From positions 124,001 through 188,000 of the forward strand of contig NZ_FPEG01000002.1 in the NCBI RefSeq assembly GCF_900117395.1: a stretch of DNA of 64,000 nucleotides, written 5' to 3'. Under the pieces are notes generated by a model. The model had not been told where the DNA came from, ran no database searches, and saw only the letters and a list, made by a program, of their open reading frames with translations. The stretch's first letter is position 1. Each line of letters starts with the position of its first letter. A program made the translations under genes and the position numbers. Positions 9,485-17,637 of the stretch are shown one piece after another. The DNA comes from Agrococcus sp. Marseille-P2731. GTDB lineage: Bacteria > Actinomycetota > Actinomycetes > Actinomycetales > Microbacteriaceae.

Positions 9485-10921
9485 ATGACTGCACACGATG
9501 CTGACTCCAGTGCGCCCTCGCGCGACGCCGACGCGAGCGCCCTCTCCGAGCGCGACCGCGCCATCCTCGCCGCCGTCGATGCCGGCTTCGACCGCGCGGT
9601 CGAGGATCTGAAGGCGCTCGTGCGCATCCCCTCGGTCGCGTGGGACGCCTACGACCCCGCGCAGGTGCAGGCGAGTGCCGAGGCCGTCGCGGCGCTGGCC
9701 GAGGGCACCGGCGTCTTCGAGCGCGTGTCGATCGAGCGGGCGCCCATCGGCGACTCCGAGCAGCTCGGCCAGCCGGCCGTGCTCGCGGTGCGCGCTGCCC
9801 GCGGTGGCAAGCCGACCGTGCTCCTCTATGCCCACCACGACGTGCAGCCCTGGGGCGACGAAGCGCTGTGGCGCACGAAGCCCTTCGAGCCGACCGAGAT
9901 CGACGGCCGGCTCTACGGGCGCGGCGCCTCCGACGACAAGGCCGGTGTCATCACCCACATCGCCGCGATCCGCGCCCTCGCAGAGACCGTCGACCCCGAG
10001 GTCGGCCTGGCCCTGTTCATCGAGGGCGAGGAGGAGCACGGCTCGCGCTCCTTCCAGCGCTTCCTCGAGCTGCACGCCGATGTGCTGAGCGCCGACCTCA
10101 TCGTGGTCGCCGACAGCGACAACTGGTCGACGGAGATCCCCTCGCTCACCGTCGCGCTGCGCGGCAACGCGGCGTTCAACGTCACGCTCACGACGCTCGA
10201 GCACGCGAGCCACTCCGGCATGTTCGGCGGCGCGGTGCCCGACGCGATGATGGCCTTCGCCAAGCTCGCGGCCACGCTGTGGGCCGATGACGGCTCCGTC
10301 GCGGTGGCGGGGCTCACCGAGGCAGACCTCGACGTGCCGGAGCAGACCGAGGCGCACGTGCGGGCCGAGGCGGGCCTGCTCGAGGGTGTCGACCTCGTGG
10401 GCTCCGGCCCTGTGCTCTCGCGCCTGTGGGCCAAGCCGGCCATCACCATCACGGGCGTCGACGCACCCGCGGTGCCCGACGCGTCCAACACCATCCTGCC
10501 GACCGTCCGGTTCCGCATCTCCGCCCGCATCGCGCCCGGGCAGACGGCGGCCGACGCGTTCGAGGCGCTCCAGCGCCACATCACCGAGCACGCGCCCTTC
10601 GGCGCGCACGTCGGCTACGACAGCATCGACCTCGGCGACCCCTTCCTCGTCGACTCGACGGGCTGGGGCGCCACCGCGGTCAAGCGGGCCATGGCGGATG
10701 CGTGGGGCGCACAGCCGGTCGAGGCCGGCATCGGCGGGTCCATCCCGTTCATCGCCGACCTGGTGCGGCAGTTCCCCGCGGCGCAGATCCTGGTGACGGG
10801 CGTCGAGGACCCGGCGACCATGGCGCACAGCCCGAACGAGTCGCAGCACCTCGGCGTGCTGCGCAGGTCGATCGCGGCCGAGGCGCTGCTGCTCTCGCGC
10901 GTCTCCGAGGGTCGCGAGTAG
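9485..10921 (+). CDS. M20/M25/M40 family dipeptidase
   Basis: A 478-residue metallopeptidase of the ArgE/DapE/carboxypeptidase G2 superfamily. Metal-binding and catalytic segments are visible: YAHHDVQP (His and catalytic Asp), GRGASDDKAG (bridging Asp), FIEGEEEHGS (catalytic Glu pair) and the late SPNESQHL with a metal His nearby. The inserted dimerisation domain lies around residues 200-340 and includes HASHSGMFGG. It most likely cleaves dipeptides in the cytoplasm. No substrate can be deduced. A -10 box just upstream suggests leaderless expression. Confidence 0.92.
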   Translation: MTAHDADSSAPSRDADASALSERDRAILAAVDAGFDRAVEDLKALVRIPSVAWDAYDPAQVQASAEAVAALAEGTGVFERVSIERAPIGDSEQLGQPAVLAVRAARGGKPTVLLYAHHDVQPWGDEALWRTKPFEPTEIDGRLYGRGASDDKAGVITHIAAIRALAETVDPEVGLALFIEGEEEHGSRSFQRFLELHADVLSADLIVVADSDNWSTEIPSLTVALRGNAAFNVTLTTLEHASHSGMFGGAVPDAMMAFAKLAATLWADDGSVAVAGLTEADLDVPEQTEAHVRAEAGLLEGVDLVGSGPVLSRLWAKPAITITGVDAPAVPDASNTILPTVRFRISARIAPGQTAADAFEALQRHITEHAPFGAHVGYDSIDLGDPFLVDSTGWGATAVKRAMADAWGAQPVEAGIGGSIPFIADLVRQFPAAQILVTGVEDPATMAHSPNESQHLGVLRRSIAAEALLLSRVSEGRE

Positions 10922-10933
10922 CATGGAGGGCGA

Positions 10934-10949
10934 CGGGACCGCGGTCCCG
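10934..10949. promoter_or_regulatory. 16-bp perfect palindrome upstream of erpA
   Basis: CGGGACCGCGGTCCCG is perfectly self-complementary and lies 24 bp before the erpA start, after a TAGCAT box at 10919-10924 that overlaps the dipeptidase stop. It could be an operator or a hairpin in the erpA leader. The role is a guess. Confidence 0.3.
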
Positions 10950-10972
10950 GAGAGCTTTCGAGAGGAGCTGAG

Positions 10973-11314
10973 ATGACGGATGTCATGACGCACGGCGTCG
11001 ACCTCACCGACACGGCCGCCGACAAGGTGCGCCGCCTGCTCGACCAGGAGGGTCGCGACGACCTGCGGCTGCGGGTCGCGGTGCAGCCGGGCGGCTGCTC
11101 GGGGCTGATCTACCAGCTCTACTTCGACGAGCGCCGGCTCGACGGCGATGCGATCCGCGACTTCGACGGCGTCGAGGTCATCGTCGACCGCATGAGCGTG
11201 CCCTACCTCGACGGCTCGACCATCGACTTCGAGGACACCATCCAGAAGCAGGGCTTCACGATGGACAACCCCAACGCCGAGGGCTCCTGCGCCTGCGGCG
11301 ACTCGTTCCACTAG
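10973..11314 (+). CDS. erpA: A-type iron-sulfur cluster insertion protein (ErpA/HesB family)
   Basis: A 113-residue carrier that delivers Fe-S clusters to apo-proteins. The three conserved cysteines are present: C42 in QPGGCSG and the C-terminal C106 and C108 in SCACGDSF. A strong GAGGAG ribosome binding site lies 5 nt before ATG 10973. The gene sits just before the cytochrome oxidase operon but is separated from it by a terminator. Confidence 0.94.
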   Translation: MTDVMTHGVDLTDTAADKVRRLLDQEGRDDLRLRVAVQPGGCSGLIYQLYFDERRLDGDAIRDFDGVEVIVDRMSVPYLDGSTIDFEDTIQKQGFTMDNPNAEGSCACGDSFH

Positions 11315-11335
11315 CGCGCGCTATCGCGTCCTCCG

Positions 11336-11376
11336 GCGACACGCCGTCGATCCTCGGATCGGCGGCGTGTCGCTTT
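11336..11376 (+). terminator. rho-independent-like terminator after erpA
   Basis: An 11-bp stem GCGACACGCCG / CGGCGTGTCGC, with a 16-nt loop that can pair partly, is followed by a short TTT. It lies between erpA and the ctaC promoter. Confidence 0.75.
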
Positions 11377-11429
11377 CCACTGCCCCTTGTGGGGAGCGTG
11401 GCAGGGGCCTGAGCGCCGTCTGTGGGTAC

Positions 11430-11435
11430 TAGGAT
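11430..11435 (+). promoter_or_regulatory. -10 box (TAGGAT) for the ctaCDF operon
   Basis: TAGGAT in the context TACTAGGATCGAAGG, about 35 nt before the ctaC TTG start, gives a short leader that contains the ribosome binding site. Confidence 0.55.
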
Positions 11436-11470
11436 CGAAGGCAGACGTTCACAAGAGTCGGAGGAAGACA

Positions 11471-12376
11471 TTGCGCACTCGTCGATCTCGTTGGATCGCG
11501 GCCCCGCTCGCCGTAGTGGTGGCGCTGGCGCTCGCCGGATGCACCCAGGCACAGCTGCAGGGGTACATGCCGTCGGAGTCCGGCCTCACGAACCACGTCG
11601 ACCGCATCATGGGTCTGTGGACGACCTCGTGGATCGTCCTGCTGGGCGTCGGGCTCATCACCTGGGGCCTGATGATCTGGGCAGGCATCGCCTACCGCCG
11701 CCGCCGTGGCCAGAGCGGCCTGCCGGTGCAGCTGCGCTACCACATGCCGTTCGAGATCTTCTTCACGATCGTGCCCGTCATCCTCATCGCCGGCTTCTTC
11801 GCCTTCACCGCGCGTGACCAGGCCGCCATCGAGGAGCCGATCGAGGACCCCGACTACTCGCTGACCGTCTACGGCAAGCGCTGGGCGTGGGACTTCGTCT
11901 ACGAGCGCGAGGGTCAGGACCCGGTCTACTTCCAGGGGCTGCAGGCGCAGGTCGACCCGGAGAGCAACCAGATCGACGCCGAGTCGCTGCCGACGCTCTA
12001 CCTGCCGACCGACTCGAGCATCGAGATCACGCTCGAGGCCCGCGACGTCGCGCACTCCTTCTGGATCGTGGAGTACCTCTACAAGAAGGACATGCTCCCC
12101 GGCCTCACGAACCACATGTACTTCGAGACCGGCTCGCAGGAGGGCACGCTGACCGGCAAGTGCGCCGAGCTCTGCGGCGAGTACCACTCGCAGATGCTCT
12201 TCGACGTCGAGCTCGTCAGCCCCGAGGAGTACGACGCCTACCTCGAGACCCTCGAGGCCGCGGGCAACGTCGGCGCGATCGATGCGTCGATCAACCCGTT
12301 CACGGGCGACGACAACGTCGACACCGAGGCCGACGAGGCCTTCGACACCACCAACGAAGGCGAGAACGACCGATGA
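11471..12376 (+). CDS. ctaC: cytochrome c oxidase subunit II (CtaC)
   Basis: Subunit II of the aa3 oxidase, 301 residues from TTG 11471. It takes electrons from the cytochrome bcc complex through its CuA centre. It has a lipoprotein signal with lipobox LAGC, two membrane helices ([17 protein letters not shown] and [15 protein letters not shown]), then the cupredoxin domain with CuA ligands in [12 protein letters not shown] and an upstream His in DVAHSF. The TTG start is supported by a GGAGG site 7 nt upstream and by the signal peptide that follows. The C-terminus is acidic. It overlaps ctaD by 4 nt. Confidence 0.95.
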   Translation: MRTRRSRWIAAPLAVVVALALAGCTQAQLQGYMPSESGLTNHVDRIMGLWTTSWIVLLGVGLITWGLMIWAGIAYRRRRGQSGLPVQLRYHMPFEIFFTIVPVILIAGFFAFTARDQAAIEEPIEDPDYSLTVYGKRWAWDFVYEREGQDPVYFQGLQAQVDPESNQIDAESLPTLYLPTDSSIEITLEARDVAHSFWIVEYLYKKDMLPGLTNHMYFETGSQEGTLTGKCAELCGEYHSQMLFDVELVSPEEYDAYLETLEAAGNVGAIDASINPFTGDDNVDTEADEAFDTTNEGENDR

Positions 12377-14097
12377 CGGCCACCGCCACGCGCGGCACGA
12401 CGCAGACGCCGATCAGCCCGAGCGCACAGCGCAAGGGCAACGTGCTCGTCGGCTGGATCACCTCCACCGACCACAAGACCATCGGGTACATGTACCTGAT
12501 CACCTCGGTGCTCTTCTTCCTGATCGGCGGCGTCATGGCGCTGCTGATCCGTGCGCAGCTCTTCGCGCCGGGCCTGGAGGTCGTGCCGACCGAGGAGCAG
12601 TACAACCAGCTCTTCACGATGCACGGCACGGTCATGCTGCTGATGTTCGCGACGCCGCTGTTCGCAGGCTTCGCCAACGTGCTGATGCCGCTGCACATCG
12701 GTGCTCCCGACGTCGCCTTCCCGCGGCTCAACGCGCTCGCCTTCTGGCTCTTCTCGTTCGGCTCGATGCTGGCTGTGGCCGGCTTCCTGACGCCGCAGGG
12801 CGCGGCGTCCTTCGGCTGGACCGGCTACGTGCCGCTCAGCAGCGAGGCCTTCTCGCCCGGCATGGGCGGCGACCTGTGGGTGCTGGGCCTGGCCATGTCG
12901 GGCTTCGGCACGATCATGGGTGGCGTCAACTTCATCACGACCATCATGACCATGCGCGCACCGGGCATGACGATGTTCCGGATGTCGATCTTCACCTGGA
13001 ACATCCTGGTCACGTCGATCCTCGTGATCATCGCGTTCCCGGTGCTCGCGGCCGCATTCTTCGGCCTCGCGATCGACCGCATCCTGGGCGGCCACGTCTA
13101 CGACCCGGCCAACGGCGGCGTCGTGCTCTGGCAGCACCTGTTCTGGTTCTTCGGCCACCCCGAGGTCTACATCATCGCGCTGCCGTTCTTCGGCATCATC
13201 TCCGAGGTCATCCCGGTCTTCAGCCGCAAGCCGATCTTCGGGTACAACACGCTCGTCGGCGCGACGATCGCGATCGCCGCGCTCTCGGTGACGGTGTGGG
13301 CGCACCACATGTACGTCACGGGCACCGTGCTGCTGCCGTGGTTCGCGCTCATGACGATGCTGATCGCGGTGCCGACCGGCGTGAAGATCTTCAACTGGAT
13401 CGGCACGATGTGGCGAGGCTCGATCACGTGGGAATCGCCCATGCTGTGGGCCTTCGGCTTCCTCGTGACGTTCACGTTCGGTGGCCTCACGGGTGTCATC
13501 CTCGCCTCGCCGCCGCTCGACTTCCACGTCTCGGACACGTACTTCGTCGTCGCGCACTTCCACTATGTCGTCTTCGGCACCGTCGTGTTCGCCATGTTCT
13601 CGGGCTTCTACTTCTGGTGGCCGAAGTGGACCGGCAAGATGCTCAACGACCGACTGGGGCACGTGCACTTCTGGATGCTGTTCATCGGCTTCCACGTCAC
13701 GTTCCTCGTGCAGCACTGGCTGGGCGTCGTCGGCATGCCGCGCCGCTACTACACGTACCTCGTCGAGGACGGGTTCACCTGGATGAACCAGCTCTCGACC
13801 GTCGGAGCCATGATCCTGGCGGCGTCGATGATCCCGTTCTTCTGGAACGTGTGGATCACCGCGCGCACCGCGCCCAAGGTCGAGGTCGACGACCCCTGGG
13901 GCACCGGCCGCTCGCTCGAGTGGGCGACCAGCTGCCCGCCGCCCCGTCACAACTTCAACTCGATCCCGCGCATCCGCTCGGAGTCGCCCGCGTTCGACCT
14001 GCACCACCCGAACGCCGGCATGCAGGTGGGCGTCGGCCCGCTGAAGGACGCGCCGGATCGACCGGTCAAGGATCTCTCGAAGGACGAGGTGCGCTGA
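12373..14097 (+). CDS. ctaD: cytochrome c oxidase subunit I (CtaD)
   Basis: The haem-copper catalytic subunit, 574 residues with about twelve membrane helices. It reduces oxygen to water and pumps protons. Diagnostic segments are [12 protein letters not shown] (haem a ligand His), [10 protein letters not shown] (CuB His and the cross-linked Tyr), WAHHMYVTG and [10 protein letters not shown] (haem ligands). Its ATG overlaps the ctaC stop as ATGA. In actinobacteria this subunit works in a bcc-aa3 supercomplex; the qcr genes are not in this window. Confidence 0.97.
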   Translation: MTATATRGTTQTPISPSAQRKGNVLVGWITSTDHKTIGYMYLITSVLFFLIGGVMALLIRAQLFAPGLEVVPTEEQYNQLFTMHGTVMLLMFATPLFAGFANVLMPLHIGAPDVAFPRLNALAFWLFSFGSMLAVAGFLTPQGAASFGWTGYVPLSSEAFSPGMGGDLWVLGLAMSGFGTIMGGVNFITTIMTMRAPGMTMFRMSIFTWNILVTSILVIIAFPVLAAAFFGLAIDRILGGHVYDPANGGVVLWQHLFWFFGHPEVYIIALPFFGIISEVIPVFSRKPIFGYNTLVGATIAIAALSVTVWAHHMYVTGTVLLPWFALMTMLIAVPTGVKIFNWIGTMWRGSITWESPMLWAFGFLVTFTFGGLTGVILASPPLDFHVSDTYFVVAHFHYVVFGTVVFAMFSGFYFWWPKWTGKMLNDRLGHVHFWMLFIGFHVTFLVQHWLGVVGMPRRYYTYLVEDGFTWMNQLSTVGAMILAASMIPFFWNVWITARTAPKVEVDDPWGTGRSLEWATSCPPPRHNFNSIPRIRSESPAFDLHHPNAGMQVGVGPLKDAPDRPVKDLSKDEVR

Positions 14098-14098
14098 C

Positions 14099-14515
14099 AT
14101 GCGGGCGAACATCATCCTGCTGGGGATCATCTCCGTCTTCTTCTACCTGGCTGCCGCCGCGTACACGCTCTGGCACCTCGCCGACCGGGGGACGGTCGAG
14201 TGGACCGGCACGCTCGGCATGGCGCTCACGGGCGTCCTGGCGACGCTGATCGGCTTCTACCTCGTGCTGGTCTACCGCGGGCAGCAGGGAGAGTTCGCGG
14301 CGGATCGCCCGGATGCCGAGCTCGACGACGACGATCCCGAGATGGGGCACTTCGCGCCCTGGAGCTGGTGGCCCATCGGGCTCGCGGCTGCGCTGGCGCT
14401 GCTCTTCCTCGGCTTCGCCGGGCCGACCTTCCTCTTCCCGGTCGGCGGCGGCCTGCTCGCCATCACGATGATCGGCTGGGTCTACGAGCACTACCGAGGC
14501 AACTTCAGCCGCTGA
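14099..14515 (+). CDS. ctaF: actinobacterial cytochrome c oxidase subunit 4 (CtaF)
   Basis: A 138-residue protein with four predicted membrane segments, two near the N-terminus and two after the acidic cytosolic stretch DAELDDDDPEMGH. This is the actinobacteria-specific subunit IV of the aa3 oxidase. It starts one base after the ctaD stop and ends the operon at a strong terminator. Confidence 0.92.
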   Translation: MRANIILLGIISVFFYLAAAAYTLWHLADRGTVEWTGTLGMALTGVLATLIGFYLVLVYRGQQGEFAADRPDAELDDDDPEMGHFAPWSWWPIGLAAALALLFLGFAGPTFLFPVGGGLLAITMIGWVYEHYRGNFSR

Positions 14516-14536
14516 GGCTGACGCCTCGCGCACGAC

Positions 14537-14571
14537 GAAGCGCCCCGCTCCCGTGAGGGACGGGGCGCTTC
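14537..14571. terminator. bidirectional terminator between ctaF and the FAD dehydrogenase gene
   Basis: A perfect 11-bp stem, GAAGCGCCCCG / CGGGGCGCTTC, with a 13-nt loop lies between two convergent genes. A T-rich flank is weak on both sides. Confidence 0.8.
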
Positions 14572-14579
14572 CTCGTGGC

Positions 14580-16229
14580 TCAGATGACGCGACCTGCGCG
14601 CAGGCCCGTGTGGAGGCATCCGCCCAGGAACGTGCCCTCGAGCGCCCGGTAGCCGTGCACGCCACCGCCGCCGAAGCCGGCGGCCTCGCCCACCGCGAAG
14701 AGCCCCGGCACCGGCTCGCCGTCGGCGCCGAGCGCCCGCGAGTCGAGATCGGTCTGGATGCCGCCGAGAGTCTTGCGGGTCAGCGTGCGCAGGCGCACCG
14801 CGATGAGCGGCCAGTGGCGCTCGTCGAGGATGCGGTGCGGGCGCGCGGTGCGCACGAGCCGGTCGCCGATGTACTCGCGGGCGCGGCGGATCTCGACCGC
14901 CTGGGGGTCGGTCGAGTCGGGATCGGCGACGGCGGCGTCGCGCTCCTCGATCGCCGCGACGACGGCGGCGCGATCGATGGTGGTGCCGTCGGCGTTCGCG
15001 CCGAGGCGCTCCATGCCGTCGAGCAGCTCGGTGAGCGAGCCGGCGACGATGAAGTCCTCGCCGTGGTCGAGGAACGCCTGCACGGGCGCGGGCGCGCCGG
15101 GCAGGATGCGCTGCGCGAGCCGGCGCAGGTTGCGCCCGGTCAGGTCGGGGTTCTGCTCGGAGCCGGAGAGAGTGAACTCCTTCTCGACGATCGACTGGGT
15201 CAGCACGAACCACGAGTGCTCCGCGCCGACGGATCGCAAATGCCCGAGGGTCGTCAGGGTGTCGAAGCCGGGGTAGTTGGGGGAGGGGAGGCGGCGGCCG
15301 CGGTGGTCGAGCCAGAGGCTGGAGGGGCCGGGCAGGATGCGGATGCCGTGGTCGGGCCAGATCGGGTCCCAGTTCCCCACGCCCTCGGTGTAGTGCCACA
15401 TCCGGTCGCCGTTGACGAGCCTCGCGCCGGCCTCGCCTGCGAGCGCGAGCCCGGAGCCGTCGACGTGCACCGGCACGCCGCGCACCGCCTGGGTGGGCGC
15501 GGCGCCGAGCGATGCCGGCCAGAGCTCGCGGACGCGCTCGAGCTCGCCGCCGATGCCGCCGGTCGCGACGACGACGCTCTCGGCGCGCAGCTCGAAGTCG
15601 CCGACGACCTCGCGGCTCGAGGGCTCGCCGCGCACGGTCACGTCCTCGGCCAGTCGGTCGCCGGCGACGCCGACGACGCGGCCCTCCTCCACGAGGAGCT
15701 CCGTCACGCGGTGCCGGAACGCGAGGCGCGCGCGGCCCTCGCGCACCGCTTCCCGCAGCTGCCGGGTGAAGGGCGAGACGATGCCGGGGCCCGTGCCCCA
15801 GACGATGTGGAAGCGGGGCACCGTGTTGCCGTGCCCGCCCTCGGTGCGCGCGCCGCGCTCGGCGTGGCCGACGACGGGGAAGAGCGAGACGCCGAGCTCG
15901 CGCAGCCACGGCCGCAGGTCGCGGTGGGCGAAGTCGAGGTAGGCGTCCGCCCATCGGCGCGCCCAGGCGTCGTCCTCGCGGTCGAAGCCCGCGGTGTGCT
16001 CCCAGTCGTGCCAGGCGAGCTCGAGGGAGTCCTCGATGCCGAGCCGGCGCTGCTCGGGGGAGTCGACGAGGAAGAGGCCGCCGAAGGACCAGAAGGCCTG
16101 GCCGCCGATCGACTGCGGTCCCTCCTGCTCGACGATGGTGACCGTCCGGCCGCGGTCGAGCGCCGTGCAGGCGGCGACGAGGCCCGAGAGCCCGCTGCCG
16201 ATCACGAGCGCGTCGGTGTGGTGGGCCAT
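14580..16229 (-). CDS. FAD-binding dehydrogenase (flavocytochrome/KstD-like family)
   Basis: A 549-residue flavoprotein. The N-terminal dinucleotide-binding motif is VIGSGLSGLVAACTA, with EQE at the end of the second strand. SIGGQAFWSFGG follows, and the FAD-binding C-terminus ends with GLFAVGEAAGFGGGGVHGY. This layout fits the succinate dehydrogenase/3-ketosteroid dehydrogenase superfamily, and the nearest characterised-by-name relative I recall is the M. tuberculosis Rv0785 type. The substrate is unknown. It is the last gene of a minus-strand run behind glbO and mscS. Confidence 0.88.
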   Translation of the reverse strand: MAHHTDALVIGSGLSGLVAACTALDRGRTVTIVEQEGPQSIGGQAFWSFGGLFLVDSPEQRRLGIEDSLELAWHDWEHTAGFDREDDAWARRWADAYLDFAHRDLRPWLRELGVSLFPVVGHAERGARTEGGHGNTVPRFHIVWGTGPGIVSPFTRQLREAVREGRARLAFRHRVTELLVEEGRVVGVAGDRLAEDVTVRGEPSSREVVGDFELRAESVVVATGGIGGELERVRELWPASLGAAPTQAVRGVPVHVDGSGLALAGEAGARLVNGDRMWHYTEGVGNWDPIWPDHGIRILPGPSSLWLDHRGRRLPSPNYPGFDTLTTLGHLRSVGAEHSWFVLTQSIVEKEFTLSGSEQNPDLTGRNLRRLAQRILPGAPAPVQAFLDHGEDFIVAGSLTELLDGMERLGANADGTTIDRAAVVAAIEERDAAVADPDSTDPQAVEIRRAREYIGDRLVRTARPHRILDERHWPLIAVRLRTLTRKTLGGIQTDLDSRALGADGEPVPGLFAVGEAAGFGGGGVHGYRALEGTFLGGCLHTGLRAGRVI

Positions 16230-16255
16230 GGTGCCTCCTCGGTGCGGCGGACCGC

Positions 16256-16654
16256 TCAGCGGAAGAGCGGGTTGTGGTTGACCATCGCGGTGGCCGCGCG
16301 GTCGAAGTAGTCCTCGAGCTCTGCCCGGTGCAGGGGCGCGGGGTCGAGCTCGTCGAGGGCGGCGGTCATGCTGGCGATCCAGCGGTTCCGCGCGTCGTGG
16401 TCGATGGGGAACGGCAGGTGGCGCATGCGCAGTCGCGGGTGCCCGCGCTGCTCGCTGTAGGTGCCGGGGCCGCCCCAGTACTGCATGAGGAAGAGGCTGA
16501 AGCGATCCTCGGCGCCGACGCGGTCCTCCTGCGGGTACATCGCGCGCAGCACGTCGTCGGCCCAGACGCGCTCGTAGAACTCGTGCACCAGGCGACGGAA
16601 GAAGGTCTCGCCGCCGACCGCGTCGAAGAGCGTCTGCTCGCGCGAGCCCGTCAC
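16256..16654 (-). CDS. glbO: group II truncated haemoglobin (GlbO type)
   Basis: A 132-residue haem protein of the 2-over-2 globin fold. Visible are the B-helix Tyr in HEFYERV, the CD-region Phe/Tyr in FLMQYWGGP, the proximal His segment RMRHLPFPI and the G8 Trp in RNRWIASM, which marks group II. The start GTG 16654 overlaps the mscS stop as GTGA; a longer frame exists but runs inside mscS. Group II forms bind oxygen tightly and may move oxygen or detoxify NO or peroxide. In M. tuberculosis glbO also lies close to pepN. Confidence 0.93.
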   Translation of the reverse strand: MTGSREQTLFDAVGGETFFRRLVHEFYERVWADDVLRAMYPQEDRVGAEDRFSLFLMQYWGGPGTYSEQRGHPRLRMRHLPFPIDHDARNRWIASMTAALDELDPAPLHRAELEDYFDRAATAMVNHNPLFR

Positions 16655-17625
16655 GCTGCGCCCTCGTCCATGCCCTTGACGACGATCTTCTGCAGCGAGG
16701 GCAGCGTGACGCCCAGGTCGTCGAGACCCTCCTTCACGCGCCGCCGCAGCTCGCGGCCGGCCGCGTACTTCGCGCTCGCGCGGGTCTTGACGACGAGGCG
16801 GATGACCACGGCCTCCGCGGACACCGACTCGATGCCCCACACCTCGGGCTTGTCAATGATGCGGCCGAGCCACTCGACATCCTCGCTCATGTCGGTCGCG
16901 ACCTGCAGCAGCCGATCCGTCACGGCGTCGATGTCGGATGCGTAGGGCACGGCCTGGTCGATCACCACGCGAGCCCAGCCCTGCGACTCGTTGCCGACCC
17001 GGACGATCTCGCCGTTGCGCACGTACCAGAGCGTGCCGTTCACGTCGCGCACCTGCGTCACGCGGATGCCGACCGACTCGACCACGCCGGAGGCCTCGCC
17101 CAGGTCGACGGTGTCGCCGATGCCGAGCTGATCCTCGAAGACCATGAAGAGGCCGTTCAGGAAGTCCTTGATGACGCCCTGCGCGCCGATGCCGGCCGCC
17201 GCGCCCAGGAAGCCGGCCATCGCCACGAGCGATGCCGGCTCGACGCCCAGGATGCTGAGGATCAGGATGAGCGCGAAGGCGCCGATGAGCCACCCGGCGA
17301 GAGTGTTGAGCACGCTGCCGATCGCGCGGGTGCGCTGCACGACGCGCACCTGCGCGAGCGGCGAGTTGACGAGCGCCTCGGTGTCGGCTGCGTCGGCCTT
17401 GCGCTTGACGCCCGTCACGACGCCGTCGACGACGCGGCGGACCACGGTCTTCAGGATCGCGTAGGCGATGAAGGCGCCGACGACCACGAGCAGCACGCCG
17501 ATGGGCGTGTCCCAGGCCTCCCACCAGGCGCCGACCGCCGCCCAGTCGACGCCTTCGCCGGCTGCGCCCGCCCGGGCGACGCCCGAGCCAGCCGTGCTCG
17601 TCGCAGCCGTGCCCGCCTCAGTCAC
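16651..17625 (-). CDS. MscS-family mechanosensitive ion channel
   Basis: A 324-residue small-conductance channel protein that releases solutes on hypo-osmotic shock. It has a short Gly/Ala-rich N-terminus, membrane helices at about 40-60 and 110-130, and the pore-lining TM3 region MAGFLGAAAGIGAQGVIKDF. The cytosolic beta domain with IGDTVDLGEASGVVE follows. The GTG start at 17625 has a GGAGG site 6 nt upstream. The gene lies 12 nt after pepN and overlaps glbO by 4 nt, so the three genes are probably one transcript. Confidence 0.93.
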   Translation of the reverse strand: MTEAGTAATSTAGSGVARAGAAGEGVDWAAVGAWWEAWDTPIGVLLVVVGAFIAYAILKTVVRRVVDGVVTGVKRKADAADTEALVNSPLAQVRVVQRTRAIGSVLNTLAGWLIGAFALILILSILGVEPASLVAMAGFLGAAAGIGAQGVIKDFLNGLFMVFEDQLGIGDTVDLGEASGVVESVGIRVTQVRDVNGTLWYVRNGEIVRVGNESQGWARVVIDQAVPYASDIDAVTDRLLQVATDMSEDVEWLGRIIDKPEVWGIESVSAEAVVIRLVVKTRASAKYAAGRELRRRVKEGLDDLGVTLPSLQKIVVKGMDEGAA

Positions 17626-17637
17626 TCGCGCCTCCGA

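Noticed and set aside
9377-11311. Long minus-strand frame opposite the dipeptidase and erpA
   Set aside because: The plus-strand genes have clear catalytic motifs and start signals; the opposite frame has none.
12238-14130. Minus-strand frame opposite ctaD
   Set aside because: It is a charged low-complexity shadow (Arg, His, Asp, Glu) of the hydrophobic oxidase gene.
16654-16840. Longer start for the truncated haemoglobin
   Set aside because: The extra residues are Arg/Gly-rich and lie within mscS; GTG 16654 overlaps the mscS stop as GTGA.
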